DNA of 64,000 bases from Rhizobium sp. ZPR4 (lineage in GTDB: Bacteria; Pseudomonadota; Alphaproteobacteria; Rhizobiales; Rhizobiaceae): assembly GCF_040215725.1 (NCBI RefSeq), contig NZ_CP157968.1, forward strand, positions 930,001 through 994,000, written 5' to 3'. The notes under the pieces are model-generated. The model saw only the letters and a list, made by a program, of their open reading frames with translations, did not search any database and was not told the DNA's origin. A program made the translations under genes and the position numbers. Of this stretch, positions 18,476 through 27,932 are shown piece after piece. Within the stretch, counting starts at the first letter, position 1, and each line of letters begins with the position of its first letter.

Positions 18476-19494
18476 CGGTCGCCCTTAATCCAGATTGTTG
18501 ACATTTCCGTAAGTGACGGCGGCGGCCGTGTAAACTCCATATCCGGCGGGTTGCCGCGACAAATTCGATTTAAGCAGAGTAATGAAGGTAAACGTGTACC
18601 CAGAGCTAAGAGCAGGATTTCACGCTTGCTTCGGAAGATGGATCAGGAAGCAGCCTATAGGTTCGATGATGCTTTTTAGCAGGTCTCGCTTGGAAACGCA
18701 GAAAAGTTGTGCAGCCTTAGGCATGGCGAACCGGACCGGCATGGCCGCCCCTTTTTGCGGGTGACAAGCGAATGGCCTCGCTCCAGGCAAGACGAAAGAG
18801 CCCTGTAGATATTGATCTTTTGAATTTGCGGGTTGCCAATGAAATATGAAGATCTGTCACCATATGTGCACTCCTCCTTAGTGGGGGTTGAAAATGCCTA
18901 CAATGTTGGATGGATTTCGGCTTCGACGTCCACAATCGAGGCAAGTACCGGTCGTGAAGCCGGATGTGGAAACAATCCAACCGTCATCAACAGTGAGCAC
19001 GACACCCAGTATCTTGCCTCTGGGCCGGGCGACCATTTCGATTCCGTTCGTATGCCCGCCCATAGCGACACCGTCGCTAACAACGGATGGACCACATAAA
19101 GTGAGGAAGAACTCGATTCAGTGCAAAACGACATAAGTTCGCCGCGTAGAACGAAGCACTTTGGCGACATCGTTGCTGTTGCGCCATGGTAGAAGCTGCC
19201 TCTAACGAATTTCATTGAAAGGCTTGGAAAAATCGCCTCATCGCTGAAAAGAACTACGGCTTCCGGTTCCAATCCCATCAAGAGCTGCGATTGTATCCTT
19301 TGTCGAAAGGCTGATCGATATATCGGAATTAAAGAATCAAAGGTCCTGGCGCCACCGAGGCAGTGGAATTTGATATCATTTTCTCGCGATTTTCTGCCAT
19401 TGGCGTGGCAGCCTCGAGCCGCAATAATTGCTCGCCCACAGCGCGATTTTCTGATCGCCGGCTCCGGGCGGCACTACCGAGAGCTCATTTGCGC
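18476..19494. other. About 1 kb of decayed DNA, possible ISL3 transposase fragment
   Basis: No intact gene is visible. On the minus strand at 18878-19063, a frame carries VDDGWIVSTSGFTTGTCLDCGRR, resembling the N-terminal zinc knuckle (CxxCG) region of ISL3-family transposases, but the second C-x2-C pair and the rest of the enzyme are missing. A 127-codon minus-strand frame (18898-19281) overlaps it and shows no family. I see no terminal inverted repeats. The transposase reading is tentative. Confidence 0.3.
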
Positions 19495-20556
19495 CTAGCG
19501 TTTGCCGATTGATGGGCTGAACACCATGAGGCTCAGAATCTCAAAGAGCACTTGAGCTCCGGCATGTGCGGTGTTGGTCGTCGCGTCATATTGGGGAGCG
19601 ACCTCGACGACGTCACCGCCCACCAGATTTATGCCCTTCAGCCCGCGTATCAATTCAAGGACTTCACGGGTGGTCAAGCCACCGACTTCCGGCGTGCCCG
19701 TGCCTGGCGCAAAGCTTGGATCTAGGCTGTCGATGTCGAAGGAGAGATAGGTGGGGCCGTCACCAACGATGGATTTGGCTTTGGCGACGATGGCTGCAAT
19801 TCCCATTGCGCTGATATCTTCTGCGTGGATCACGGTCATTCCCGACGCATAGGAGAATTCCCACAAATATTCCGCCGAGCCACGGATGCCGATCTGGATT
19901 GTCCTTGTCGGATCGAGCACGCCATCCAGCACGGCATTGCGAAACGGTCCTCCATGATGAAACTTCGTCTGATCGAAAGCCCCGCTGGTGTCGCAGTGCG
20001 CATCGATATGGATGAGACCCACCGGCTGGTTCCGGCCGACAGCCTTCAAGATCGGATGGCTGATGGAGTGGTCTCCCCCGACCGAGAGCGGTGCGACGCC
20101 GGCATCGACAATCTGGCCGATACGTTTCTCGATGTCGTCGTGACTGAGCTCCAGCCGGTAGCGGCTCTGGAACGGCACGTCACCAATGTCGGCGACCCGA
20201 AGATCGAAGACCGGCGCCGTTCCGAGAACGTGGTTGTAAGGACCGATCCTTTCGATCGTGCGAAGGGCACGTGGTCCAAAGCGGGAGCCGGGACGATTGG
20301 TGACGCCAAGATCCATCGGGATTCCCGTGATGGCGACCTGGAGATTGCCAAAGTCTGGCTCGTCGGCTGCGACCTGCATGTAAGGTGCACTGAGGAAAGT
20401 CGGGATTCCGGCATATGGCGCCAGTCTCGTGCCATTCTTCGAGATGATTTTCTCCGCCACTTTGCGAAACTTCTCATCGAATATCTCGCCGCCTTTGCCA
20501 TCTGCGAATTCCGCGCGCAGCTGTTCGAGCCGCATCTTGTCCCACACCATGTGCAT
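19495..20556 (-). CDS. Ureohydrolase of the agmatinase/guanidinobutyrase family
   Basis: This encodes 353 residues from the ATG at 20556, preceded by GGAG; the frame stays open much further but would then run antisense through the aminotransferase gene. The binuclear manganese ligands are intact: GGDHS (H163), DAHCD (D185, H187, D189) and SFDIDSLDP (D274, D276). The enzyme should hydrolyse a guanidino compound to urea plus an amine. The exact substrate (agmatine, guanidinobutyrate or another) cannot be told by eye. It is divergent from the aminotransferase, 90 bases apart, and probably belongs to the same catabolic locus. Confidence 0.88.
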   Translation of the reverse strand: MHMVWDKMRLEQLRAEFADGKGGEIFDEKFRKVAEKIISKNGTRLAPYAGIPTFLSAPYMQVAADEPDFGNLQVAITGIPMDLGVTNRPGSRFGPRALRTIERIGPYNHVLGTAPVFDLRVADIGDVPFQSRYRLELSHDDIEKRIGQIVDAGVAPLSVGGDHSISHPILKAVGRNQPVGLIHIDAHCDTSGAFDQTKFHHGGPFRNAVLDGVLDPTRTIQIGIRGSAEYLWEFSYASGMTVIHAEDISAMGIAAIVAKAKSIVGDGPTYLSFDIDSLDPSFAPGTGTPEVGGLTTREVLELIRGLKGINLVGGDVVEVAPQYDATTNTAHAGAQVLFEILSLMVFSPSIGKR

Positions 20557-20646
20557 GCGTCTCCGCTTGAGGTCCGCCTCAGCCAACAAAGAGGTTGAGA
20601 AAGCAATTGGTATCGTTGTAGCAATCGGTATCAAAGAGAAATCGAT

Positions 20647-21810
20647 ATGACCGCTGCAAAATCCAACTCGCTCGTTGCCAGTCTCTCCGCTCCACCCATC
20701 CCTTCCGTCGTCGCCTGGGGCCGCGACTACAAGGGGCTGAAGGGGCCACTCATCGATCTGTCCCAGGCCGTACCCGGCTACCCCGCGCACCCGGAAATGC
20801 TGCGTCTTCTTGGCGAGGCGGCCGGACAACAGGCGATGACGGGATACGGTCCGATCGAGGGCGAACCTTTGCTGCGACAGGCCTATGCCGCCCATGTCGC
20901 CGAAGTTTACGGCGCTGACATATCTGCCGGCAATATCCATATTACGGCCGGCTGCAATCAGGCATTCATGTGCACGACGATTGCGCTTGCAGGCGCCGGC
21001 GATACCGTAGCACTCACCAATCCGTTCTATTTCAATCACGACACGACGCTATCGATGCTGGGGATCGGGCGGCGACTGGTCGACTGCGACCCCGCCGCCG
21101 GCTTTCTTCCCGATCTCGGTTCAGCCGAAGCCGCGCTTGCTGCCGGCGCAAAGATGCTTGCCGTCGTTACGCCCAACAATCCTACCGGAGCCGTCTATCC
21201 GCCTGGCCTGCTTCATGCGCTTTTCACGCTGTGCCGAAAATACGGCGCCTGGTTGGTCGTTGACGAAACCTATCGCGATTTCCTCGCCGAAGATTACGGC
21301 CGGCCGCACGCTCTGCTGTCGGAACCAGACTGGGAGGATACGCTCGTTCTTCTCTACAGCTTCTCGAAATCCTTCTGCATTCCCGGCCATCGGCTGGGTG
21401 CCGTCACAGCAGGGCCGAAGCTCATTGCAGAGATCGCCAAGGTTATGGACAATATGCAGATCTGCGCCCCGCGTTCCGCTCAGATCGCCGTTGCATCGGC
21501 TCTGCCGGTGCTTGCCGATTGGCGGGCTGGCAACCGGCTGGAGATCGCCCGCCGTGCCGATGCTTTGAGACTGGCTTTTTCCGGGTTGGCTGGCTGGGAG
21601 ATTGCAGCGATCGGCGCCTATTTCGCCTTTGTTCGCCATCCTCTAGCGGATCGATCGTCGTCCGAGGTTGCCGAAGAACTTGCCAGAGAGCGCGGTGTTG
21701 TCTGCATTCCCGGGGCCTATTTCGGGGAAGGGCAGGAGCGTTATCTCAGACTTGCCTTTGCCAATGCCGATGTCGCCTCGATCGGGTTATTGCCGGATCG
21801 GCTCCGCTAG
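20647..21810 (+). CDS. PLP-dependent aminotransferase, class I/II
   Basis: This encodes 387 residues. It has the fold-type I landmarks: PNNPTGAVYP near 176-185, VVDETYRDF near 204-212 and the PLP lysine K241 in YSFSKSFCIPGHRLG. It should transfer an amino group from an amino acid to a 2-oxo acid. It is divergent from the ureohydrolase and convergent with the flavin reductase; the two 3' ends overlap by 24 bases. The context suggests catabolism of a nitrogen compound imported by the ABC system at 25.7-28.7 kb. Confidence 0.9.
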   Translation: MTAAKSNSLVASLSAPPIPSVVAWGRDYKGLKGPLIDLSQAVPGYPAHPEMLRLLGEAAGQQAMTGYGPIEGEPLLRQAYAAHVAEVYGADISAGNIHITAGCNQAFMCTTIALAGAGDTVALTNPFYFNHDTTLSMLGIGRRLVDCDPAAGFLPDLGSAEAALAAGAKMLAVVTPNNPTGAVYPPGLLHALFTLCRKYGAWLVVDETYRDFLAEDYGRPHALLSEPDWEDTLVLLYSFSKSFCIPGHRLGAVTAGPKLIAEIAKVMDNMQICAPRSAQIAVASALPVLADWRAGNRLEIARRADALRLAFSGLAGWEIAAIGAYFAFVRHPLADRSSSEVAEELARERGVVCIPGAYFGEGQERYLRLAFANADVASIGLLPDRLR

Positions 21811-22326
21811 GCAGCGCTCATCGACAGCCGTCGGAAGGTCATGATAGCCGCCTTGCCAGTAGAGAAGCGGTCCGACGTCCTGCCGGATTTCCATCGCACA
21901 GATATGCCCGACCAGAATGGCGTGGGAGTGATGATGGAATACGGTTTCGAGCTTGCAATCAAGGACAGTCAGGGCCTTTTCAAGGGCGGCCGCACCGGTC
22001 CTGAGGCGATACCACCCTGCGCCATCGTAGCGATCGGCGCCCTTGCGTCCGCCAATGCCGGCGAAGGATTGCGCCACATGCCGCTGGTCGGCCGCAAGCA
22101 CGTTGACGCAGAAGCAGCCATACCGCTGTAGCGCCGGCCAGGAGGAAGAGGCCCTGTTGACACTGACGATCACGGAAGGCCGTTCCGCCGAAAATGAGGA
22201 AACCGATGTTGCCGTGAAGCCGGTACGGTCCCGTCCGTCACCGACCGTTATGACGCTGACCGCACCGGCCAGATGACGCATGGATAGCCTGAATTCCATG
22301 TCGCTGATCAGAGCCTCGTCAGCCAT
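21787..22326 (-). CDS. Flavin reductase (DIM6/NtaB family)
   Basis: This encodes 179 residues from the ATG at 22326. The FMN-binding pattern GFTATSVSSFSAERPSVIVSVNRASSSW and the later FCVNVLAADQRHVAQ and GWYRL segments are typical of NAD(P)H:FMN reductases that supply reduced flavin to a partner monooxygenase. It follows the LLM-type monooxygenase gene with overlapping translation signals, which strongly suggests a two-component oxygenase. Confidence 0.9.
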   Translation of the reverse strand: MADEALISDMEFRLSMRHLAGAVSVITVGDGRDRTGFTATSVSSFSAERPSVIVSVNRASSSWPALQRYGCFCVNVLAADQRHVAQSFAGIGGRKGADRYDGAGWYRLRTGAAALEKALTVLDCKLETVFHHHSHAILVGHICAMEIRQDVGPLLYWQGGYHDLPTAVDERCLAEPIRQ

Positions 22327-22337
22327 CGGACTGGCCC

Positions 22338-23678
22338 TCACGTGTTGGCAAAACGGTTTGCCGGCGTTGAAATGCCGAGGTTTTCGCGCAGGGTCTTGCC
22401 CTCATACTCTTCGCGGAACAGGCCGCGGCGGCGAAGCTCCGGCAAGACGAGCCGCACTAAATCGTCGAGACTGGACGGCAAGGTCGGAAACATCAGGATA
22501 AAGCCGTCGGCGGCACGTGTCTCGAACCACTCCTCCATGTAGTCGGCGATCTGGACCGGCGTGCCTGTTATGCCGTTGCCGGTGTGTTTCTCGGCATAGT
22601 GCCGGATCAGCTCGCCGACTGTGTGGCCGCTCTTGACGAAATCGACCAGTTCATCGAACAGGGCGCGCGATCCCTTTGGCGCCGCCGGCAGCCGGTCCAT
22701 CGGAAAAGGCTCGTCGAGAGCCACGCCACGCAGATCCGCCTCCAGGAATTCGGAGAGCATTAATCGCCCGACATCGGGATGCATCTTGTCGATCAGATAG
22801 TCTACCTTCGCCTTTGCCTCGGCCTCGGTTTCACCGACGTTGACAACGATGCCCGGCATGATTTTCAGATCGTCTCTATCGCGGCCATAGGCCGCCATTC
22901 GGCTTTTGACATTGTCGTAGAAGGATCGGTTCCGCTCGATGTTCGATGCGAGGCTGAAGACGATCTCGGCCGTGCGTGCCGCCATGTCCATTCCGGGTTC
23001 GGAACCGCCTGCCTGGGCGATGACAGGACGGCCCTGCGGCGTGCGCGCGATATTGAGGGGGCCGCGAACCTGAAAGTGCTTGCCCTTGTGATTGAGCGTG
23101 TGGTGCTTGTCCTTGTCATAGTAGACGCCGCTTTCGCGGTCGAGAAGGAGCGCGCCTTCCTCGAAGCTGTCCCAAAGGCCGAACACGACGTCGACGAATT
23201 CGTTGCCACGCTCGTAGCGCAGTGCGTGCGGATCAAGCCCCTCGCGATTGAAATTATAGCCGGTTTCGTCATGGTCTGACGTGACGACATTCCAGCAGAC
23301 GCGGCCCTTGCTCAGATGGTCGATCGAGGAAAACAGACGGGCGACATTGTATGGTTCATAGTAGCTTGTCGAGACCGTCGCCACGAGACCGAGATCGTTG
23401 GTCGTGACCGCAAGTGCCGAGAGCAACGACAGAGGCTCGAAGCGATTCATCTTTGTGGGAATGCGGGCAAGCGCATTCGGATCGCCAACGGCAGCTGCCG
23501 GAGAATCGGCCATGAACATGAAATCGAATTTCGCCGCCTCGGATCGTTTGGCGACATCGAGCAGGTGCGCGAAGTCGTTGGCGCCGTTGACATCGCTTGC
23601 CGGATGCAACCAGGAGGCCGGATGAAAGCCGAACGTATAGACGAAAGTTCCAAGCTTCATCTTGTCGGTCCGTGCCAT
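22338..23678 (-). CDS. FMN-dependent monooxygenase (NtaA/SnaA/DszA-type, LLM class)
   Basis: This encodes 446 residues, with GGGAG upstream of the ATG. Landmarks of the luciferase-like subgroup are present: the start KLGTFVYTFGFHPASWLHP, FMADSPAAA, FEPLSLLSALAVTTNDLGLVATVSTSYYEPYNVARLFSSIDHLS and RGPLNIARTPQGRPVIAQAGGSEPG. Members use reduced FMN and oxygen to cleave C-N or C-S bonds (nitrilotriacetate, EDTA, sulfones). The target is unknown; the adjoining flavin reductase is the likely partner. Confidence 0.92.
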   Translation of the reverse strand: MARTDKMKLGTFVYTFGFHPASWLHPASDVNGANDFAHLLDVAKRSEAAKFDFMFMADSPAAAVGDPNALARIPTKMNRFEPLSLLSALAVTTNDLGLVATVSTSYYEPYNVARLFSSIDHLSKGRVCWNVVTSDHDETGYNFNREGLDPHALRYERGNEFVDVVFGLWDSFEEGALLLDRESGVYYDKDKHHTLNHKGKHFQVRGPLNIARTPQGRPVIAQAGGSEPGMDMAARTAEIVFSLASNIERNRSFYDNVKSRMAAYGRDRDDLKIMPGIVVNVGETEAEAKAKVDYLIDKMHPDVGRLMLSEFLEADLRGVALDEPFPMDRLPAAPKGSRALFDELVDFVKSGHTVGELIRHYAEKHTGNGITGTPVQIADYMEEWFETRAADGFILMFPTLPSSLDDLVRLVLPELRRRGLFREEYEGKTLRENLGISTPANRFANT

Positions 23679-23789
23679 CGAACTCTCCCATCATGTCATT
23701 CACGCCGTCCCCTTGAAGGCGAATGCGCAAATTATCGTCAGGCGCAAAATTCCATCAATATCGCGCAACTGGATTCCGTTTTAGTTTTT

Positions 23790-24731
23790 CTAAAATGTTG
23801 ATCCGGGAGCCGACATCAGGCCCTGCTGGCGGGAGATGTTGACGAGCCAATCGCGAAATTGGCGCCCGTGAGGTTTTTCCAAGGCGGCCCGATCCCAGGC
23901 AAGAAAGTAACTTTCGCGCAAGGTAATGCGTATGTCGACGGGAATAACGAGCGTTTGCGCCTCGAGCTCATCTGCAATCATCGACATCTGCGCGAGAACG
24001 ACGCCACGTTTGTTGACGGCGGCGTCGATTGCGCTGCTCGACAAGGTAAAGGAAAGGCCGGCAGTGGTTTCTTCAAGAGCGGTCTGCGCTTTGGAGGCGA
24101 ATTCAAGCCAGCTCGGATAGGGCGTGAAATGCCGCTCCCATTCGACGTGCAGCAACGGATATTCAAGCAATTGCGCGGCAGAAGGCGTCTTACCCTTGAG
24201 CAATGCCGGCGAGCAGGCGGGAACCACCCAATCGCGGAACAGCTCCGTATAATGTTCGTGCTGCAGCACGTCCGACCCGTAGCTGATGCGGAAATCGATG
24301 TCGTCGAAGCCCATGCGCGGCTCCTTATCGCGCCCGACGATCCTGACATGCGCGTTTGGATGAAGGGCCTGCCAGTCGAAAATCCGGCGCCCGATCCATT
24401 TGTTGACGACGGAGGACAGGGCGCTGAGTACAAGGGCATTCTCGTTGCGTGCCCGTTCAAGGATCTGTTCCGCGGCTGCGAATTGCTCGAATCCTTTCGA
24501 TATTTCCTGATGATAGAGCCGTCCCCAGTGGGTGAGTTCCACCGTGCGACCATTGCGCTCGAGCAAGGTGATGCCGAGAAAGCTTTCGATCTTCCGGATC
24601 TGCTGACTGATCGCTCCGGGCGAAACCTTGAGCTCCACCGCCGCGGCGTTCACGCTGCCACAACGGCCGACGGCTTCGAAGGCCTGCAAGCCCTTGAGCG
24701 GAACTGCCCTGTTGATCCGTTTCTCGTTCAA
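23790..24731 (-). CDS. LysR-family transcriptional regulator
   Basis: This encodes 313 residues. An N-terminal winged helix (LKGLQAFEAVGRCGSVNAAAVELKVSPGAISQQIRKIE) is followed by a periplasmic-binding-like effector domain, close to the GcvA/AmpR group. Its end overlaps nothing, but its start overlaps the end of the HutC-like gene by four bases, so the two regulators are cotranscribed. It probably helps control the monooxygenase genes downstream or the importer upstream. Confidence 0.92.
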   Translation of the reverse strand: MNEKRINRAVPLKGLQAFEAVGRCGSVNAAAVELKVSPGAISQQIRKIESFLGITLLERNGRTVELTHWGRLYHQEISKGFEQFAAAEQILERARNENALVLSALSSVVNKWIGRRIFDWQALHPNAHVRIVGRDKEPRMGFDDIDFRISYGSDVLQHEHYTELFRDWVVPACSPALLKGKTPSAAQLLEYPLLHVEWERHFTPYPSWLEFASKAQTALEETTAGLSFTLSSSAIDAAVNKRGVVLAQMSMIADELEAQTLVIPVDIRITLRESYFLAWDRAALEKPHGRQFRDWLVNISRQQGLMSAPGSTF

Positions 24732-25471
24732 GAAGCGCTTCCTTGTAGCGGTTGATCGATGGTCCTGCTTTCATTGGGATGAAAGTCGCCGGCGAACTGG
24801 AACCGGTCGCCGGGATGGATGAACTCGACATAGGTGACCGTACGGCTGCTCTGCCATGTCTGGCGGATGAGCGTCAGGCAAGCTTCGCCGCGCTCGGTTT
24901 CAAGCAGGCGCGCCGTCGTGGCATCAGCCGAGACGGCACGAATGACATGCCGGGCTTTTGACCAGGGTACCATGTCCAGCAACCATTTGCCGGGGGGTAC
25001 GGATGCGAAACTCTCAGCTCTTGCTGATGGCACCAGGTCCAGCATGATGATGCGCCGCTCCAGCGCATTCGCCTTGCCGTCGACCGCATGCAGGCAGTGG
25101 AGCCGAAGGATTTCCGCTCCTATGGTTTCGCCAAGCCGCATCGCGGTGGCAGAATCGAGCCTCTCGACTTTCCGCATCAGCATCGTGTGACTGTGTTGAT
25201 GCCCTGCCAACTCCGCTTCCGTGGAAATGTCCTGGATGTCCATGACCGTGCGGTCGATCTGCCGCGAGGCGACGAAGGAACCGAGCTTGCGGCGACGTAT
25301 GATCATGCCACGCTCAGCCAGGGTCGAAAGCGCCTTGTTCACCGTCATCCGGGAGCATTGATATTCTTTCAGCAACTCGTGCTCGACGGGTATTCGGTGA
25401 CCGGGCGGCCAGATGCCGCTCATGATCCTACTTTCGATATCCTTGAGAATTCTCTGATGAATTGGAACCAA
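24728..25471 (-). CDS. GntR-family regulator with UTRA domain (HutC-like)
   Basis: This encodes 247 residues from a TTG at 25471; an in-frame stop lies two codons upstream and AAGGTG precedes it at good spacing, so the TTG start is well supported. Residues 1-70 form the GntR winged helix (IHQRILKDIESRIMSGIWPPGHRIPVEHELLKEYQCSRMTVNKAL). The rest is a UTRA ligand-binding domain ending in YVEFIHPGDRFQF. It resembles the histidine-utilisation repressor. A matching operator sits at 25602-25615 in the shared upstream region, where it would repress the importer operon. Confidence 0.92.
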   Translation of the reverse strand: MVPIHQRILKDIESRIMSGIWPPGHRIPVEHELLKEYQCSRMTVNKALSTLAERGMIIRRRKLGSFVASRQIDRTVMDIQDISTEAELAGHQHSHTMLMRKVERLDSATAMRLGETIGAEILRLHCLHAVDGKANALERRIIMLDLVPSARAESFASVPPGKWLLDMVPWSKARHVIRAVSADATTARLLETERGEACLTLIRQTWQSSRTVTYVEFIHPGDRFQFAGDFHPNESRTIDQPLQGSAS

Positions 25472-25574
25472 CGCTCACCTTGCTCCGGCAATGAATTCAG
25501 TGTCCGTGGAAGCCGCGTCTGCCAGATTCATCGGCATCATGCGGCATAAATCTTGCGTCTGTTGTGTTTTGTGT

Positions 25575-25603
25575 TTGACAGTGTAGGCCGGCCTGTATCT
25601 ATT
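25575..25603 (+). promoter_or_regulatory. Sigma70-type promoter of the importer operon
   Basis: TTGACA at 25575-25580 is followed, 17 bases later, by TCTATT at 25598-25603. The -10 overlaps the operator at 25602-25615, an arrangement expected for repression by blocking RNA polymerase. Confidence 0.55.
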
Positions 25604-25615
25604 TGTATAGACAAA
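25602..25615. promoter_or_regulatory. Probable operator of the HutC-like regulator
   Basis: TTTGTATAGACAAA is a near-perfect 14-base palindrome (one mismatched pair). HutC-type repressors are known to bind TTGTATATACAA-like sites. It lies between the HutC-like gene and the importer operon and overlaps the promoter -10. Confidence 0.65.
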
Positions 25616-25701
25616 AGCGGATCATAGAAATCCGCCTAGACGGGACAATGCCTGGGGAACCTGAACCTTCCAAAGGAAGGGTACAAAACTGGAGAGAAAA
25701 C

Positions 25702-26529
25702 ATGAGGAAGAATTCGCTTCTGAAGGGGCTGGTTGGCGCAGCACTTTTGTTCGGCGCAACGATTTCGGCCCATGCGGCTGATACGCTTGCCGCCGTCAAG
25801 GCTGCCGGCACCCTGAAGGTCGGCACCGAGACGGCCTTTGCTCCGTTCGATTTCATCGACGCCGGAAAACATGTCGGTTTGAACGTCGACCTCTTCGATG
25901 AGATCGGCAAGGAACTCGGCGTGAAGATCGAGTGGGTCACCTTGCCGTGGGACGGCGTTTTCCCGGCGCTTGAAGCCGGCAAGTTCGACGTCGTTGCGGG
26001 GCCGGCGACGATCACCAAGAAGCGCATGGAGCGCTATCGCTTCACGCCGCCCTTGGCCGAAGCAACCATCGCGATCCTGAAGAAGGCCGGTGACAAGACG
26101 ATCAACAAGCCGGAAGACATTGCCGGCAAGAAGATCGGTGTCGGCAAGGCGACCGCCCAGCTCGATCAGCTCAAGGAGTTTTCTGACACCTTGCCGACTA
26201 AGGCTGATATCCGTGAATATCCGGCATTTACGGAATCCTATGCAGATCTCGCAGCCGGTCGTATCGCCGGCGTCGCCAACTCGCTGCCGAATATTGCTTT
26301 TGTCGCCAAACAGCGTGAAGGCACGTTCGAAGTCGTGCTGCCGCCCTTCGGCAAAAAATCCTATTTCGGCTTTATCGGCCTGAAGGATGCCGATCACACG
26401 CCATTGATGGACGCCATCGATGCCGCCATGTTGAAGATCAAGGCTGACGGTCGCATGGCGACGCTGCAGAAGAAGTGGTTCGGCGCAAGCTTCGATACGC
26501 CTGACGCTGTCAAGGACCCGGCATTCTGA
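25702..26529 (+). CDS. Family 3 solute-binding protein of an ABC importer
   Basis: This encodes 275 residues from the ATG at 25702 with GGAGAG upstream. A signal peptide (MRKNSLLKGLVGAALLFGAT, cleavage near AHAAD) is followed by LAAVKAAGTLKVGTETAFAPFDF and the signature GLNVDLFDEIGKELGVKIEWV. It resembles glutamine/cystine-type binding proteins. It heads an operon with two permeases and an ATPase and is preceded by the HutC-type operator. Its ligand is probably the compound degraded by the neighbouring monooxygenase, aminotransferase and ureohydrolase. Confidence 0.93.
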   Translation: MRKNSLLKGLVGAALLFGATISAHAADTLAAVKAAGTLKVGTETAFAPFDFIDAGKHVGLNVDLFDEIGKELGVKIEWVTLPWDGVFPALEAGKFDVVAGPATITKKRMERYRFTPPLAEATIAILKKAGDKTINKPEDIAGKKIGVGKATAQLDQLKEFSDTLPTKADIREYPAFTESYADLAAGRIAGVANSLPNIAFVAKQREGTFEVVLPPFGKKSYFGFIGLKDADHTPLMDAIDAAMLKIKADGRMATLQKKWFGASFDTPDAVKDPAF

Positions 26530-26534
26530 TCAAT

Positions 26535-26587
26535 TCTCGGTCTTCGGCCGTGCCCACACTGCTGTCGGGCATGGCCGAAGACCGAGA
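26535..26587 (+). terminator. Long perfect-type hairpin after the binding-protein gene
   Basis: Inverted arms of 21 bases (26535-26555 and 26567-26587), joined by an 11-base loop, pair fully apart from one G-U. It starts five bases after the stop codon of the binding-protein gene and precedes the permease genes. There is no T-run, so it likely stabilises the upstream mRNA and/or reduces readthrough. Confidence 0.75.
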
Positions 26588-26625
26588 TCGCGGCTTCCTG
26601 GTCACCACGCGGGCGAAACTCAACA

Positions 26626-27267
26626 ATGTCCATCGAGCTCTTCGGGCTGCTTCTGCAGGCATCTATCTACACGGTGACGATCAGCCTTGTGTCGATCTTT
26701 ATCGGTTTCGCTATCGCAATCCTTATTTCGGGAATGTTGCTGACGAGGCGCAGCCTTTTCGTGCGACCTGCCCAGATTTTCATCAGCTTTTTTCGCGGCG
26801 TGCCGCTGCTGGTGCAATTGCTGCTGATCTATAATCTGCTTCCAGCCATCGGCATCAACGTGCCGAGCATCGTCGCCGCGATCATCGGCCTGTCGCTCTG
26901 CACGGCTGCCTACCAGGCAGAGAATCTGCGCGGCGGCTTTGCCAGCGTGCCAATCGGCCTGGTGGAGTCGGCTGAGATGGTTGGCCTGACGCCGCACCAG
27001 ATCTTCCGCCGCATCAAGGTTCCAATTGCCCTGCGTCTGACCTTTCCAGCTCTTGTCAATGAGGCGATCCTCATTCTGAAGGCATCGTCACTAGTCTCCG
27101 TTGTCGGCATCGTCGAACTCACCCGCATGGCGCAGGATCTTGCTGGTAGCACCTTTTTGCCGTTGCAGATCTTCGCCTCGGCGGGCCTCATCTATCTCCT
27201 GATCAATTGGGTGGTGGCGCTTGCCGGCGGCCTGATCGAAAGCAGATTGCCCGGAGTGCCGCGATGA
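26626..27267 (+). CDS. Amino-acid-type ABC importer permease
   Basis: This encodes 213 residues with five predicted membrane helices, the motif FFRGVPLLVQLLLIYNLLP and the EAA-type loop VESAEMVGLTPHQIFRRIKVPIALRLTFPAL. It ends in an ATGA overlap with the next permease, a sign of translational coupling. It belongs to the same operon as the binding protein at 25.7 kb. Confidence 0.93.
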   Translation: MSIELFGLLLQASIYTVTISLVSIFIGFAIAILISGMLLTRRSLFVRPAQIFISFFRGVPLLVQLLLIYNLLPAIGINVPSIVAAIIGLSLCTAAYQAENLRGGFASVPIGLVESAEMVGLTPHQIFRRIKVPIALRLTFPALVNEAILILKASSLVSVVGIVELTRMAQDLAGSTFLPLQIFASAGLIYLLINWVVALAGGLIESRLPGVPR

Positions 27268-27932
27268 CCTTCGACATCAACGTCCTGATCGGGCAGTGGC
27301 CTGCGATCCTCAGCGGCGCCGGCGTAACGATCATGATCTGGGTTCTCGGCACCATTGCCGCGGCTGTCATCGGCTTCCTGATGGCGATCGCCCGGCAATA
27401 TGGCGGCCTGGTGGTCGACAAGGTGCTGGGTGCTATCGTGGCGGTACTGCGCGGCACGCCGTTTCTCATCCAGATCTTCCTCGTCTACTATGGTGGGCCT
27501 TTCATCGGCCTCGAACTCGATCCCCTGCCTGCCGGACTGATCGGCATTTCGATCTACGGTGCCGCCTATTTCAGCGAAATCTTCCGTTCCGGATTTCAGG
27601 CTGTGCCGAAAGGCCATATCGAGGCTGGCGAATGCGTCGGCTTGACGCGCGGGCAGATCATCAGGCGCATTCTCTTGCCCGAGATGACCATGCTGGTGTT
27701 GCCGCCCTCCGTGAACATGGTCGTCATCCTGATGAAGGAGACGGCGGTGCTTTCCATCATCACCGTGCCAGAATTGACGGCAACGCTCAGCGCGATCGGA
27801 TCACAGCAATATGCCTTCGTCGAGGCGCTTTCGGCCCTGGCGCTCTTCTACTGGGTGCTCGTCGAAGTCACCGGCTGGCTTGGCAACCTTGCCGAAACGA
27901 AACTTTCCAGATTCAGGTTTTTCAACGCATGA
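27264..27932 (+). CDS. Amino-acid-type ABC importer permease
   Basis: This encodes 222 residues from the ATG at 27264, which overlaps the stop of the upstream permease. Visible are VLRGTPFLIQIFLVYYGGP and the EAA-type loop IEAGECVGLTRGQIIRRILLPEMTMLVLPP. It ends in another ATGA overlap with the ATPase gene. It pairs with the preceding permease in the membrane. Confidence 0.93.
   Translation: MTFDINVLIGQWPAILSGAGVTIMIWVLGTIAAAVIGFLMAIARQYGGLVVDKVLGAIVAVLRGTPFLIQIFLVYYGGPFIGLELDPLPAGLIGISIYGAAYFSEIFRSGFQAVPKGHIEAGECVGLTRGQIIRRILLPEMTMLVLPPSVNMVVILMKETAVLSIITVPELTATLSAIGSQQYAFVEALSALALFYWVLVEVTGWLGNLAETKLSRFRFFNA

Noticed and set aside
20557..21039. N-terminal extension of the ureohydrolase frame
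   Set aside because: It is antisense to the aminotransferase gene and lacks family sequence; a good start with a ribosome-binding site exists at 20556.
23859..24755. 298-codon plus-strand frame
   Set aside because: Antisense to the LysR gene, with no recognisable motifs.
27296..27928. Upstream extension of the importer ATPase frame
   Set aside because: It overlaps the permease gene in another frame; an ATGA-coupled start fits at 27929.
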